DNA of 64,000 bases from Poecilobothrus nobilitatus (Eukaryota; Arthropoda; Insecta; Diptera; Dolichopodidae). Below are positions 1 to 14,250 of the stretch, in pieces. Where the stretch lies: NCBI GenBank assembly GCA_947095535.1, contig OX352773.1, positions 91,546,670-91,610,669 on the forward strand, in the 5' to 3' direction. Numbering within the stretch: position 1 is the first letter of the stretch; the number at the start of each line of letters is the position of its first letter. The notes below the pieces were generated by a model. It searched no databases and was not told the DNA's origin. It saw only the letters and a list, made by a program, of their open reading frames with translations. The position numbers and the translations under genes are program-made.

Positions 1-1655
1 AGAAGGAAGAAGAAGTAACAACTATACCCAAATTATAAAAGTTGGACAACACATTATGGTGGTAATATGATCTACATTAGACTCTATTTTATATGAATGA
101 AAGTGATCTAATTAAAAGTTAACTTTCGAATTCTTTTAAAATAGAAAAAGAGTTTTTGTTAACGCTTCCATAAGGTAATTTCATCATAATGTATCTATTA
201 TTCAAGTCCTAAATTCCAGTTTCTTTATTGAAATAACGGGTTTCAGGTTTCACTTCTAAGCCCTATATTAATTTAGGAAAGTAAAATTCTACAGTAGTAT
301 TATTATATTAAAAAAAAAGTCTTTAAGGTATTCTCTATATTACCCATAAAAATTCATTTCAATTTTCAATTAAATAAACTTTTCAATCAAAATAAATATC
401 CGTAGAAGATGATTTGGTACTTTTTATTTTGTATATACTTTCCTTCAACTTTTGTGTGTGATTTTTACCTTTCTGGAATCCATCAAACAATAAAAAGTGA
501 AAAAGAATTACTGGGGTAATGGAGAATGTGTTTGTATTTTAATTTTTTTTTTTTTTTTTGAAGAATTGAAACCTCTTTCACACCTTTGGCCCATTAACGA
601 ACACTTGATTACAATAAGTGAGGACGATATGAAAATTTTATTTTATATAATAATGGGTAATGGTTGCGTATGAAAATGAAATTTAAAAATGTTATCTTGG
701 CAAAATTGGATGGTATTTAAATTCTATATAATACACCCAAACTTATATTATTAATTTATTAACATTATAACGGAAGAGTGTATTGTAGAGGAAGGTGAAT
801 AAGATTAAATAATTAGATTTAGGATTTTCTGAAAATGATACCTTATACAAGATGACATCTTAATTATATGTGAAATGAAATATGAAGAGTAAAAAAAAAA
901 ATAAAAAATTCAATTGTCTATGAAAGTTAGGGAAAATTTTTCATTTAATTCTAAATGTATTCATTTTTGTTATACTTTAGTAGAATTTATATTTAAAAAA
1001 AAAAAAATGGTTTTTATTTGTACATGTCCGTATGTTGTTATTTTTGTTAAAGTAAAATGAATTTCCATCAGGAAATTGAAATTTCATGTTGTTAGAATTT
1101 TTAGAACATTTCAAAAATTTGAAAATTAGAACAATGAACTTTGATAAGGGTATGAAAAAAGTGTCATTTAATTTTTCTAGTATTTTCGTGTTTAAAAATC
1201 AGTTGTTAATTATTTTAAATTAAATTTTAAAATAATATATTTATAAATATGCGAATTGGTTTAATTTGAATTGAATTTTGATAATCAATTAATGTAGATT
1301 ATTTTAGTTAAATTGTTAAATTTAGTTGAATTCATTATTTTCAAATCAATTAATTTTTCTATCTAAAGAATACCTGTGATTTATGAATATCCTATCAATT
1401 ACCTCATTACTAAAATTCAAAAAAAAAAAAATTTGCGATGACTGTTATGAATCATTTGATCTCAAAGTTTCTTTTTTTTTTTGTCTCGTATTGAATAGTT
1501 GTTTAGTATCATTGAATGAGATTTCCTGGAGTGCACAGTAGTTGTCAATTTTTTCATTAATCTTAATGATTTATTTGCTTACTATAATAAATACCATTCT
1601 AAGTTGGGTAAAAGATATTAAACTATTGAAGCGTATTAGATTATTTTCACTAGAA
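1..1655. other. AT-rich non-coding sequence
   Basis: A/T homopolymers (for example T17 at 542-558) and no repeat family or gene recognised. Confidence 0.5.
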
Positions 1656-1659
1656 GCTA

Positions 1660-1990
1660 TAAAGGTGGTTGACATTCTTTTCTTCTCCTCTTGCCTTCTC
1701 ATTTTTGAATGTTCTACTCATCAAATCATCCATATTTGTTACTTTAGTTCAATTTTTGAAGTATTACAATATTGACTATTGTTCGTTCTGATATCTCGTT
1801 TTCTATCAATTTCACCTTGAACAATTAACTTAATTAATTCATATTTTTACTACTCATAATACGGCAAAAATAACATATTTTACAATGCTGGAAATTTATA
1901 AACAGTTCTTTCCCTGCGGCCATTTCGTGAGAATTTCTTTATTGAAAATATGTTGCGTCCATAAAATTCTTAACATTCTTCGATAAATTC
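1660..1990 (-). mobile_element. LINE remnant, C-terminal end of the reverse transcriptase ORF
   Basis: On the minus strand, three frames in turn give pieces of the C-terminal region of an endonuclease/reverse-transcriptase LINE of the type often annotated RTE/CR1-like: LRILWTQHIFNKEIL (about 1940-1985), then AAGKELF and CKICYF, then KYELIKLIVQGEIDRKRDI (about 1780-1850). The order and spacing match the family pattern 'W-T-x-x-x-x-NKE-L ... YELL-LI-QGKI-GKR'. The copy has several frameshifts and stops, so it is dead. The open + frame over this stretch (1542-1775) is only its complement. Confidence 0.6.
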
Positions 1991-1994
1991 ACAT

Positions 1995-4540
1995 TTCATT
2001 TGTCCAATTTTCCGATTTTTTCCAATATCCAGAATAAATCCATTCAATTTAAATATTATCTGGATGACAGACTAGCACAATATCTAGATCTTGATTAGTT
2101 CTAATTTATTTGCACTGGGATCAGTAGTAATGGTTAAAACCCTAGTGTAATAATTGAACTTAATTATTTATCCTTGTTAAGATCTGTTTATTATAGCTTT
2201 TATGATTTAAATATAGTAGAAATTAGAATTTCTTAATTATATTTAGTTCAATGAGGGAAATAAAATTATACTATTTTTAATCATTGGAGCCTTTGAATGC
2301 TAAATTCAAACAGTTCGAAATACAATAAAAGGAGGGAATAATTTTCAATGCAATTATTTGTAAATTTATATTTTGTTAAAGAAAAACTTCATTTTTCTCT
2401 TATATTTGCTTCATTTTGCTATATGGATCTTTGACATCATTTTACCAAATATGTACATAAAGAAAAGGATTAAATAATGCTTAATTATTGATGAGTTTTA
2501 AAAATATACTATAATATTTTAAAAAAGTTTTTTATATATTAAAAGGAATAACCAATCATATAACCATAGCTTCAACTATACACACTTTAATACTCAATTA
2601 AAATTCTTTATTTTATTTTCATATTAATGAATATATTCCTTTTCAAATTTCAAGATATGAATGATTCATTCCATTTTTATTGCTTTATTGATAATTGAAA
2701 AAATTTCCAAAGAATAAAATACAAACCAAAGTGATTTAATTGATCCTGAATTTTAAGATAAACAAAAAAAAAAACAACAGTAGTGTGCTAAAAATTAATA
2801 AAATTAATCTTGAAAAAATTCTTTTAAAAAAAATTCTGACAAAAACCATAACTTATGCAATATGTTATGGTGGTAGGCTTTATATATTGTAAATTGTAAT
2901 GCAATTTTATTTTATATTTTGTTGTTATATACCATGCTCATTGATTAAATTGGTTGCATCTGATTTTACTTTCATCGCAAAAAAAAAAAAAAACAAAGTA
3001 AAAGGCAACAAAAACAAAAAAATAAAAATATTATTAATCTTTACAACCACATAATTTGTGCGTAACGGATGTTGTTTTTATAATATTATGAAATCAATTG
3101 ATATAGGGTTATGTGTAACATTTAAGCAGCAGCAAAAAAATATTAGAGGCTCCTTATAATTTTACGGTTGCAGCTCCAGAAAAAAAGTAAAAAGAAAAAA
3201 AAAAAACGCAAAAAATAATACGAAACTTTAATATCCTTTAAAATTAAATCATTTTTCTTTTAAGCTGATGAAATATTTTTTTTTTCCTGAACTCTTTTTT
3301 AATTTGTGCCTTTAGGCAATAAAAAAAAAACATTTCTGCATCTTGTGGTTGCCCTTTACATCGTCATCATCATTATTATCAACAACATCAACATCTTAAA
3401 TATAATGATTATACCAAAGGCAAAATTCCATTTGAAAGTAAATTTATTTGGATGATGATGCTGCAATATTTTTTGTAGATCAAGAAGTAGAAAAATTGTT
3501 TTTGTTGGAGTTGCTGCTGCTGCTGCCGCTGTTATTATTATTAAGGAAATAATTGCAATCTTTTTTCACGCATTTAATTTTATGTTATTAAAAAAAAAAA
3601 AAATTTGCTCTTATTTTTCTTTTTGTTGTTTTTGCAAGAAATCTGCCTATTGTTAAAGCATTAAGGAGAAGAAAATGATTGAAAGGATTAAAATAAATGT
3701 TTTTTTGGTATTGGTTAATAATTTGGTAAAGGAAACTGGAATTTAATTATATATATGTATGTGTATATATATAATATATATGTGTATAAATATATATGTA
3801 TAATAAAATTAAATAGGTGCATTAAAAGGGTGTGCAATTTTTTTTTTTTTAATAATAAAATAATAAAAGAAGAAAATTATAGTCTATAAAAGAGAATAAC
3901 AATAGCTAAAATAATCAAAAATAAAGGAAGAATGAATTAAATTTGGAAGGAAGAGAAATAATTTTTTGACATTCTAAAAAGATGCATATTGCAAAATGTT
4001 GCAGGAGTATTAAAAAAAAAATGTTTGTGTTAAGAAAAATATTTTAGTAAAAGGAATGTTTATTTTTCTGTTGAATTGAGTTCTAAGCTGATTTTTAATC
4101 CTATAGTTGATGTGCCCTAAAGGTGTTAAGAATTTTTTCTTATGTATTCATTCTTATTGCCTATTGTGTTGATCTTTGAACAACAATAGATGAATATGAA
4201 ATTAAATTAAAAATTTTTTTTTTATTTTTCTAAGTTTTTAAATAAAAGTTATTCTTCTTGAAATAGTTAATAAATATCCTTAGGAAATGAAAAAAAAAAA
4301 ATTGAAATTATTAAGATGTAAAAATGAGTAAAAACTTGAGTAATTTTGCTTTTTTTTAACTCAAGAGGATATAAATAAAGGTGCAGTTAGTTTAGTTACA
4401 TATGAAGAAAAAACTTAAAATTTTCAAATATTCAAGAGTAGGAAAGTATAGGAATGATAGTAGTTCAAGGAAATTTTTGTGAATATTTAAGTATAATTTT
4501 TGTTTTTGGGAATGTTTTGATAGTGTAAAGTCAATAATAA
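1995..4540. other. AT-rich non-coding sequence with simple repeats
   Basis: Only the triplet cluster (3.36-3.55 kb), a TA tract (3.75-3.80 kb) and many A/T runs are visible. No gene. Confidence 0.5.
3361..3545. repeat. cluster of trinucleotide repeats
   Basis: ATC/ATT and AAC triplets at 3361-3400 (CATCATCATTATTATC), then GCT/CTG triplets and ATT triplets at 3508-3543 (TTGCTGCTGCTGCTGCCGCT). No open frame supports coding of these triplets. Confidence 0.8.
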
Positions 4541-4544
4541 GTTA

Positions 4545-5060
4545 ATGCTTATTACCTATAATAAGCATTCTATTAATAGGTTTGAATTTGTCGTAATTAT
4601 AGTCCTATGATTATTAGTTTTAAATAAATTGCTAGGGCGTTGAATATTTCTAATAATAATTGTACTAGAAATTGAAGAAGATTTAATCTTGTCCTTGACA
4701 ATCTCTGTAATAAAAATGACGTCAGAAATATCACATGTAAAACTTGAAATACGCCAATCAATTAACTTTAGCTTTTGTTCATTTATGGTGGTAAAATAAT
4801 AGGATTCGAACATGGTAAGTGGCTTAAGTCAAAACTTAGAAAATTTTTCTGTACTGGCTCGATCCTTTCAATGTGTACCATATAAAACGGTGACCAAATT
4901 TGACTAGCATATTCAAGATTCACTTTCACAAGACAAGTGTACAACGATTTAAGAAAGTAGGAATCTAAAAATTCCTTAGAACAACGTTTAACAACGTTTA
5001 ATTTGTTACACTTAAGATTTTCAACCTTAGTTACTATAATTTTCGAGGAAAACCTGGAAA
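4545..5060 (-). mobile_element. LINE remnant, Jockey/CR1-type post-RT C-terminal region
   Basis: The minus strand reads, from 5040 down, VVKRCSKEFLDSYFLKSLY, then LVKVNLEYASQIWSP, YMVHIERIEPVQKNFL, and after a frameshift DVIFITEIVKDKIKSS and LFKTNNHRT, ending near 4556. This is the C-terminal half of a Jockey/CR1-like polymerase: the LEYASxxWxP and IERIQxxFL motifs are typical. One main frameshift, near 4790, separates two still-open halves, so this copy is fairly well kept. The 85-codon frame at 4556-4813 is the last part of this ORF and not an independent gene. The part upstream of 5060 is missing or unrecognisable. Confidence 0.75.
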
Positions 5061-8000
5061 CAGCGAAACCTCATTGTTTTTGTTGTTTTTTTGTTTTGTT
5101 GTTGTTTGTTTTGTATTTTCTACTTATACTAACTACAGCTTAGTAAATAGAATTAACAATTTAGCATAATATGTATTCACGGTTTGATTAGAAAATTTTC
5201 AGAGTATTGTTTAAGAATCAGATAATTTTTTGAGTACTCGTATGTATTATATTTTATTGTAAAATTTTTTTTGAGTACTTTATATAGTTTTTTTTTTAAA
5301 TAGTGTTCACACCTTTCTTTTGTTAAAGCTTGCTTACTCTATAATTTCGTGATTGAATTTAAGAAATTAATTTATATCTAAATGAAAATGAAATGTGTTG
5401 AAAATAATAACTTTTTTTTTTTATTCTATTTTTTTTTATAAGGTTTAAGATTAAAGTTATACTTTCAATTTTAACGTTTCATCTTTGAAGTAACCCTAAA
5501 GCCCTAATTTGCTATTCTATTTTCTAAGCTATCATTTTGATTAGTGCTCTACAGCCTACACTGTGAACCTTGTCCCTTCATTTTTTTGTCATTTTTGTTA
5601 TCATTCCATATAGTTTTTTTAATGTTGCGCAAAATTTATTACACACTGTGAACTTGTTGCATTAGTGACTATTTAGTTGACAAAGATTGTATTTATCTAA
5701 ATAAGTTTTTAGAAGCCTGTAATTTTTTGTCTGATTACACCGTAGTTCTAAATGTAAAATTTTATCAAGATATGAAAGCTTTTATACTGTTTAAACACAA
5801 CTATAGTGTTTCTAAATTTGAAGAATGTCTGTACACTCTAAACTCTACAAAACTGATGAGTGGGTATTCACAATGGTATAAAAATATCTTTTCTAACAGA
5901 AAAGTTAAATCACTTAAATAATACTAGAAGCTAGACTATTGATTTGTATGGATCTTAATATGTATATTATTTTTTATTTTGATGATTAATTTTATTTAAA
6001 ACATTCATTCAGAACATAAATATTATGTCACTTTCATGAATATGAATTTTTGGTAGTTATTTAAATGTCTATATATAGCTGGTATTCATTGCTTTTCATA
6101 AATTCTCACGTTAAAAGAAAATTTTCATAAATAATTATTCATATTTCCTGTGTTGATTTAAAAACAATTTTTGTTTTTTTAGTTTTTCTCAGAATTAATT
6201 TCTAATTTATATTTTTTATTTTATTTAATTTAAATTTAAATTGATCTTTATAAAAATAGATACTAAATTTCAAAAATAAAATAAAATCATCAATGCGCAT
6301 CAGAAAACAAAAAAATTATGTAGAAGAAAGAATACCGCTTCTATATGGCCGTGATATTATCCACCGCTGTCAAATTACCGCTATATTACAAGTCAGTAGA
6401 AAAAAAAATAAATAAATTTTTAATAAAATTTAAATTTAAAACAACAATATATTAATAGTTTTATTCTAAAAAAAAAAAAAAATAAAAATTAATAATCGAT
6501 AATCGATTAAAAATCGACCATACATCAATATTTTAAAATAAAATACACCGATATTTATGTGATATTTTTTATCATAGAATCGGTTATTTTCTTTTTGCAG
6601 TTTTATTTTCGTTTTCTTTTCATGGACCTATCTTGGATCCAAAAAACAAAAAAAAAATTTATGTTTTTAGACTGTGAGAAGATATAAGATTTATATTATA
6701 GGTTTGAATTCTAATAATGAAATTAATCGAATTAATTTGATTTTTTTTTTTTTTACTTTTTTACTTTATTCATAATTGGTTTTGTTTTTTTTTTTTTTTA
6801 ATAAGTTTGGACCAAAATTATGGGTACCTTTTAAAGATACGACAACGATAACTTTATGAATTTTTAATTAGACTGTATCTCTCTTAAATGTTTTTTAGAT
6901 TTTGAATTAGTTTTGTTTTTAAGGGCCATTTTATTGTTAACAATGTTTAAAGTGATTTAAACATAATTATATGAATAAAATTATTAAAAATGCGTCTAAT
7001 AGGATTAAACTAAGAAACATAATTTTAAATCTATATATAAATATATGTTTTGAGAGTAGATAAGCGTTTTTTGAGAAGCATTTGCAAACTATGTATTTTA
7101 TTTTAGATTTTATTGCTAAAACTAAGTAAAAATTTAAGCTGTCAAAACTAACATGAAGTACACTAATTCGGAATTTTTCGGATGAAATTGACATTAGTTC
7201 AGAATAATATGTAAAACATGAGAAAAATTTTTCCGTACATTGAGAAAAAAGTCTTTCGATGTCACTTTCTAAAGAAATGTGCACATAAAGATAGAAAAGA
7301 CCAATGGAAAGCTGAGAATTTGTAAAAACTATGCTAATATTTCAAAATTAAATAAAGTGGAAGAATGCGGTTGAGTAGGACAAGATTCGACTGCATAGTA
7401 GAATAAGAAATCCTTCTAAATAAAATTTTAAAATTTTTAAGTCGCAGAATAATAAATCTTTTTGTTATATATAGAAATAACGATTAAATTATTGTTTTAT
7501 TTTAAAGTAAAACATTCCGATTCTTTCATATTAAACTTTACAAGATGTTGGATTTTACACATTTTTATTTCTCACATTAAACAGTTCATCAGGTTCATTT
7601 GAGTTTAACGTTAATCATAGACATTTAACCATTTGAAATCACATATCATCAGAATAGTTCCAAGTACGAGTATAATACTTAAAAACAATAATAAATAATT
7701 CAAAAAAATAAAATGTAATAAAGTTCACTATTTCTATAATTATTGCTGATTATAAGGTTGTATAAAATTAGTTTTGTGTATTTTTTTTCGGGTTTTTTGT
7801 TTATAAAATTTTGGACACCCGATCTTTTTTTTTCCATGTAATTATAATTAACATTCACTTTTCTTTAATTTCCCCTTAGTTAATTTTAAATGTAAACCTT
7901 TGAATTACTTATTTAAATAATAAATATATATGAAAAATGAAAATTACAGGCATAAAGAATTCGTTACGGCTACATAAATATTTACATGGTGGTAATAAAA

Positions 8001-8639
8001 TGAATGATTAAATTCCAATTATTTTAAAATAAAACAAAACAAAAACAGAAATGAATCTATGTCGAATCCACAAGCTGAGCTGTTTTCGTGTGTTACATAG
8101 TTTGTTTTAATTAGCCCATTTTTAAGATATATGAATTTAAATTAGGATTTCTAGCAATTTCTGGTGACATTAGTCATTGACATCGGAGAATTCAAAGTTA
8201 AAGATAAGAACTTTAAATTTTTTTTTATTAATTTCGCAATGGTAGTATTCCCACAGTACATCTTGGTATTTATTTATGTTATTACTCGTTATTGAGACCC
8301 CATCATTTTTCATGCAGATTATTGTTAAATAATAATTTTAAAAAAAACTTTCAAGCTTAGAGAGCAGTAAATTATTTCTAGATTGAATTTTTGTATTTGC
8401 AGTTTCTTGAAAGTTTTCTATTATTTAATTCGAAATAATTATTAAATTGCTTTATATTGTGTCTCTCTCATTGTAGTCTTCTTCTATTATATTCTACCTG
8501 TTCCCATTATATTTTAATTCAGGTCTTTTACCTTCAGGAACTGTTTTCTCACGATTCGAAAATGTCCCAATTTCTCAAGTAATATACTTCTATTATCCTT
8601 TTGCCCAAAAGCAAACGGTATATTATATCTTTATAGTAT

Positions 8640-8770
8640 TAAAAGAGGCATCCCAAAGTTTGGTTTTAAAGGGGATGGTTTGGGTTGATTAGAGTCAAAC
8701 ACTACCACAGGAACCTCGTGCAGTGACTTTGAGTAACTTTCAAAGTTTTCCACCGTTCCTCGTAAAAAAA
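8640..8770. other. GC-richer segment, possibly repeat-derived
   Basis: AAAGGGGATGGTTTGGGTTG through CAGGAACCTCGTGCAGTGAC stands out from the AT background. It reads in neither strand as a recognisable protein. It may be a fragment of a transposon untranslated region. Confidence 0.25.
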
Positions 8771-11700
8771 AAAGACCTGGATGACATTATTCTACTATAA
8801 AAACACTCTGTATTTAGTCTTTTATTAAAAACAAACAATTTTCCTTTCGTGGATAATCAACTTGTAATTTTTGTTTTCTTTTTAATTTCTAATCTGTCTG
8901 TTTTTTTTTTTTTTTTTAAATAATAAAAAAAAAAGTTAATAAAGAATTATAATTAATTTATATTCTCATTTCATAGTCCAGTTTAGTCTTTTGTTTTTCC
9001 CACCCTTTATTTTTTTTACTTTTTGTTTTTAAAATAAAAATTTATCCCCAAATATGCTTCAAATACTGTAGGAGTATATTTTTAGTTCAGTTTCAGTTCA
9101 ATTGAAAAATAAAGTAATAGCTGTTTAGTTGAATACGATATTTAATACAAGCATTTTATATAGCTCTTAAAGCATATATAAACATAATCCTTTGTTTTAA
9201 TTTTGAATTTTTATGTTTTTTTTTTTTTTTTATTTTAAATTTAAAACAAAACCGCAATAACATAATGTTAAACAACACTTTTTAAAAGATTTAATTCCCA
9301 AAAATTTGACCACAAAAGAAAAAAAAAAAATATCATAATACGAGAAAAAAAAAAAAATCAACCCATAATAGCTGAGGGAGGGACTGTTTTATTGCCACTA
9401 ATTATATAGGAAGTCGCACAGAAAAAAAAAAAACAATAACAAAATATATATAATCTAAAATTCAAATTTAGAAACTAATGAACACTGCTGACTGATGATA
9501 GTGAGATGACGGTGACCAACAACTATACAATGCATAACGATCACAAATGGTTATTAAAAAAAATGACCTTCTTATATACTTTGTTTTTTTTTTTTTGTTT
9601 TTTTTGGTTTCCTTTCTTTCTCTCTCTTTCGTTTTTTATTTTTAATTACATTTTTTATTTTTAATAACTATTATAATACAATGGTAATATATAGTTAAAT
9701 TTTTTTTCCATTATGTATTCAAACATACGTTTACATAAAGTGTATATTGAATATGTAAACATGTTATACATATAACTATTATTATCATTATATTATTAAC
9801 ATTAACAGGCGTGCTTGAATACTTGACTTTCATATTTTTAATTGGTCGTCACGTCATTTTACAAATATTTAACAGAAAATTAAGATAAAAACTTATTGTA
9901 TAAGAAATTTCAGCGTTTTTTTATGGGAACGTAGTAAAAGAAATGGTAAATATATAATAATAAAATTTGTTGGGTTCCTATTGGTAAGTATTTTCATATA
10001 ATATACATGTGCGTTTATATATGGACTGCAATAGACTGTATAAATCTAGTGTTATTGACAATAATATTATTAAAGTGTGTAATTTAAAAGAATTAAACTA
10101 AAAAAATAAATTTTTGTATTTCTTGAATACAAAAAAAAAGACATTTTGCATTAAATTCTGATGTTTCAATAGAAAATAGATTGCAATATACTTTAGATTA
10201 ACACATTTTACTATGGGGACCTGCGCTTTAATTGGATACTTCGATAGCATACAGAATATAACTCTTCATATAACAATGTGTTTTAAGCTATAATGATTAA
10301 CAATAAAATTTTAGCTGCTATACGGTATGATTCCTCTTGAAAAGAATTAAAAAACTAAATTCTTTTGTTTTATTTAAAATAAAGATAAAATACATTTTTT
10401 TTTTTAAATTATAGGATTAAAGTCAAAACTGGCTATTCATTAAAAAGGACTCAGATTATAAAAATTGATTTTTAAATCGCAAGAACATCAAAAAGAATAT
10501 TTCGAATTTTGAAAATGGTTACATTCAAAGATTAGATCAATAAAATTTTCTTTAAAATTTTGAATTAAATCTTATTCCTTCATTTAATTCTAAACGTCCT
10601 TGTCTTTTAGTTCGTAGTTCGGTCTAACAGATACCCTGATACTAAAGTCCTCAACTGATACTCAACTAGATAGATCCTCAACTTTAAAAAATCGTATTTA
10701 GTATGAGTTAAAGTTCAATATTCTGTTTTGTATATACTTGCATTTCCTATTCCATATTATCCTTGGATAATCTGTACAAACTGTGGCGAAACAAAAAAAC
10801 AAATTTATGCAAATAGAAATGAATCACTTAAATCAATAGAGTTGTATAACAATTTACTATAACTGGATAATTCTTCTTTAATCTGCAAAAGTATACAGAT
10901 TTTATAACAATGACACTTTTGAATTTGCGATCAAAAATTAAATATTACATATTTAAAGATAACATTTTTTTTTCGAAAATATGGCATTTAACGGAACCCT
11001 ATCATATTCAACTTACCTTATTAAAAGTTTACTACAATTCGAGTAGAAAAATTACTTTTTAGTTTGTAGTTTCTAGATTTTTTTTAATTAAACGTTACAG
11101 GGTTAAAGCAAGTTAAATTTTATAAGTATAGTATAGAAAATTTACTTTAAATATTTTATAATGCTAAAAAAAAATGAGGGATGAACTAAAAAAAAATTTT
11201 TATCGAAAAATATTTCAAGGTCTTATAAAAGTATTTCCGGATCCTGGAATTTTATTTAGTATCGTATTGTTTTTTTTTTATTTTTGATTTAATTAAAGGG
11301 TTTTTGTAAATTCTTCTTACATAATCTTTTGCCACAAAAATTTTTTCTTTTTTCTTTGAATTTTCTCTTATGTCATAAATTTTTCACTTTCTATTGACAA
11401 AAAAAAAAAAAAACTAAAAAACACTGGCGTTCTGGTATAAATAAAAGATAAATTCTTGAAAATTCAATTCATTCATTAGAAACATTTCGTTTCGAATTCG
11501 ATTGAAAATCCATTCAATTCAATTTCGGAAAAAAGAAATAAAAAAATGAAATTATTGATAATCAATCGAAAAATTTAAAACAAAAATACAATTCTTAATT
11601 TACCATCACTATAGAAAACTGTATTCAAACAACGAGGTTAATATCAAATCATCATAAAATAAAAAGAAGAAAATAAACAAATAACAAAAAACAAAAAAAA

Positions 11701-13613
11701 AAAGAACAAACAAAAGATGAATCACCTGCAAATTTTAATTTTTAACCACTGGCCATGCATGTGGTATGCATGAGATCATGTGAATTACAAAAATTTGTCC
11801 TGTTTTTTCTTAATTTTTTTTTTTTTTAATTTTAATAAATGCTATCATCATCGCTTAGGCATGCTTTCTTGTGAAAAGACCAATAAAAAAAATTTATCAT
11901 CTTAATAATCGTCATTAAAAACTTGTAAGTTGGTCTGATTTTGCTTCTTCTCTTCTGTTTTTAATTCTATTTCTGTTCTCCTCTACTTTGCATGGTTTTG
12001 TGTATTTTTCATTCTTATGTGATTCAAAATTTTTTGATGCAATTTTTCTTCTCATTTAAAGGAATTGAAAATAAATCGATGCAAAAGCAAAAAAACAAAC
12101 AACATCACAAACATTTAAAATTCAGAAGTTGGACCATGAGTTATTCATAAGTTTAGTGTTGATAGTTGCACATATTTTCGATTTGTATTTTGTTTTATAT
12201 TTTTTTTTTGACACACACACAACATGCTTTGTTTGTTTGTAATGTGTTTATTTTGGCGCGTTCTCTTCTTTCACCTCTTTTTAAATTTATATATAATGCA
12301 TTTAAAATTGAAAAATAATGAAATGATGATTAAATTTTCAATTTTTTCCCTTCAGAAACGCAGTGGAATATGTATTAAGAAATCAGATAGTTCAGAAGTT
12401 GAGTGATATTTAAGACGGATTGAATGCACGTTGAATGTATTCAAAAATGTTTTGAATCAGGCTTAGTCCCGAATTAGGACAAAAAATAAACCGAGACTTT
12501 TTTAAAATTTTAGTATAACAAAGCTTATTAAGGAAAATTAATGGAAGTAATAATGAATTACATCTAAGGATCTAAATTTTTAAATCTCATCTGATTCGCA
12601 TCTGCAAATACATCTGATTCACTTCAAAATATATCTCATTTTAACTAATTAGTATTGACTGGTAATCAAATAGATTTTATTGTAATTAAAAGAATTTAGA
12701 GAGAAGAATTTGGAAACTTTAAAATAATGAGACTTATAGAAAGATAGTTACCACCAAATCTTTAAAGAAATTTCAAAAAGAGAGTCAGAAATCGATGTAT
12801 ATCGCAAATTTAAGGATGATGATATTGATGAGAAAAATTCTTTTGAACAAAAAATCTTAAATGAGTATAAGTACAAAGTACGAAAATTTCAAAAACAGCC
12901 TTAAATTTAAATTCATGTAGAAACTTTTGAAATGTAAAAAGAGACTTGATAATATTTTGCCTTGGCTGGATGGTGGCTGAAAGAAAGAAAAGAAAAAAAA
13001 GTGTTTCTTTTACACAGCGGAAAGCAAAAAAATAATTCCCATGATCTGTTTACAATTTTAAATTCTTTTTTTGGTTTTTTTTTTTTTTGTTTTTTAAGTA
13101 CTTAATAAAAAATTTTGCGTTGAGTCATGTATTCATTTTGTTTTCCTTTTTTTCGTTGGCATTTTTAATATTTCATCTTTGTTTCCTTAGTGATGGTGAT
13201 TTTTCAGCGACATTTTCAAGTGGAATATTTTTAAAGTTGAATTGTTGTTTTGCTGTAATTTTTATGCATTTAAAAGATTAATTCAAACAAATGAGTATAG
13301 GTATTAGGTACTTAATACTTATATGATTCGAACTTCGAATTGAAGATTTTAAACTTTTGTTGTCATTTTATTTTATTTTGTGAAGGAGAATTTAAAAAAA
13401 AAAAAGATAAATCCAATTGTTAAAAAATTCATAAAAGGAAGAGTTTTGTTTTTTTTTTTTTATTTTATTTTATTTTATTTTATTATGCAGTAATTGATTA
13501 TTTCAATCAAAAATTATTATAACCGATAAAGATAAAAGATTATATGAAAAGAAAACGAGTGAATCAAATGAATAGGATCAATTCAATAAATTGATTTTTT
13601 AAATGCTTTTTTT

Positions 13614-13680
13614 TTTTGTTGATGATGATCATGGCTGATGATTATTGATGATTTTGATTGATGATGATCATTGATGAAAT
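13614..13680. repeat. GAT-rich imperfect repeat
   Basis: GATGATGATCATGGCTGATG followed by several TGATGAT and TGATTGATG words. Simple-sequence region with no coding sign. A TTTTA pentanucleotide run sits at 13461-13487. Confidence 0.8.
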
Positions 13681-13984
13681 TAAATTCTCACAAGTTAAAT
13701 AAAAAATTTAAAAGAAACAAAAGAAAAATAAAAATAAAATTTCTGTATACAAACGACCTTGTTGTGACCCATAAAATAATTCAATTGAATCATAATTGAA
13801 TCAGGTTGATTGAATTATAAAAAATGAATCACATTTGTATTACAGGGTTAATATTAAAAGATTAAAAAACAAAAATTTAGTGCCTGGAAAACAGAAATCT
13901 GAGAATGAGTTAAGGGAAAAATTTTGTTCATATTTATATTCATAAATTATGAATTTTTTTTTTGAAAAATGTATTAAAGTTTTA

Positions 13985-14250
13985 CTATGTTCGTTTATGG
14001 AGCTAGTGACCCTCAAAGTTTGAAAACGTCCTATTTTGAAATGTGTGTATTTAAGGATCTGCTTGACAGTTTTTCAATTCAAAAACAGTAAACGACAAGA
14101 CATTTTATTTAGTTTTAAAAATCAAAATTATACAATTTTGTGCAATTTACCGTTATGTGAAAATAAAAACTTCGGCAAGCTTTTATTTTGAACCTGATAT
14201 TAAAGAAGAAAGATTTTCAGAAATAGCATGAGTTATCTCAGAACATTTTT
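13985..14250 (-). repeat. DR1 dispersed repeat, partial copy
   Basis: Matches the reverse complement of the 40-kb copy: GGAGCTAGTGACCCTCAAAG aligns with GGAGCTGCAACCGCTCAAAT, then CCTATTTTGAAATG, and TTTACCGTTATGTGAAAA aligns with TTTACCGTTATATGAAAA. Non-coding. Strand is given relative to the 40-kb copy. Confidence 0.6.

Larger units (their letters stand above)
5065..13980. other. long AT-rich non-coding stretch
   Basis: TTG/TTTG low complexity at 5078-5115, paired ATCGAT words at 6495-6508, three ACCGCT words at 6334-6382, the GC-richer spot at 8640-8770, a CATGCATGTGGTATGCATG palindromic area at 11754-11772, and simple repeats at 13.4-13.7 kb. The open frames here (5727, 6967, 12224, 13087) have no recognisable domain and no coding character. 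Confidence 0.5.

Noticed and set aside
4556..4813. 85-codon minus frame as a stand-alone gene
   Set aside because: It is the C-terminal end of the LINE relic at 4545-5060.
6495..6508. Paired ATCGAT words as insulator or DRE sites
   Set aside because: Motif is short and expected by chance in AT-rich DNA; no gene start nearby.
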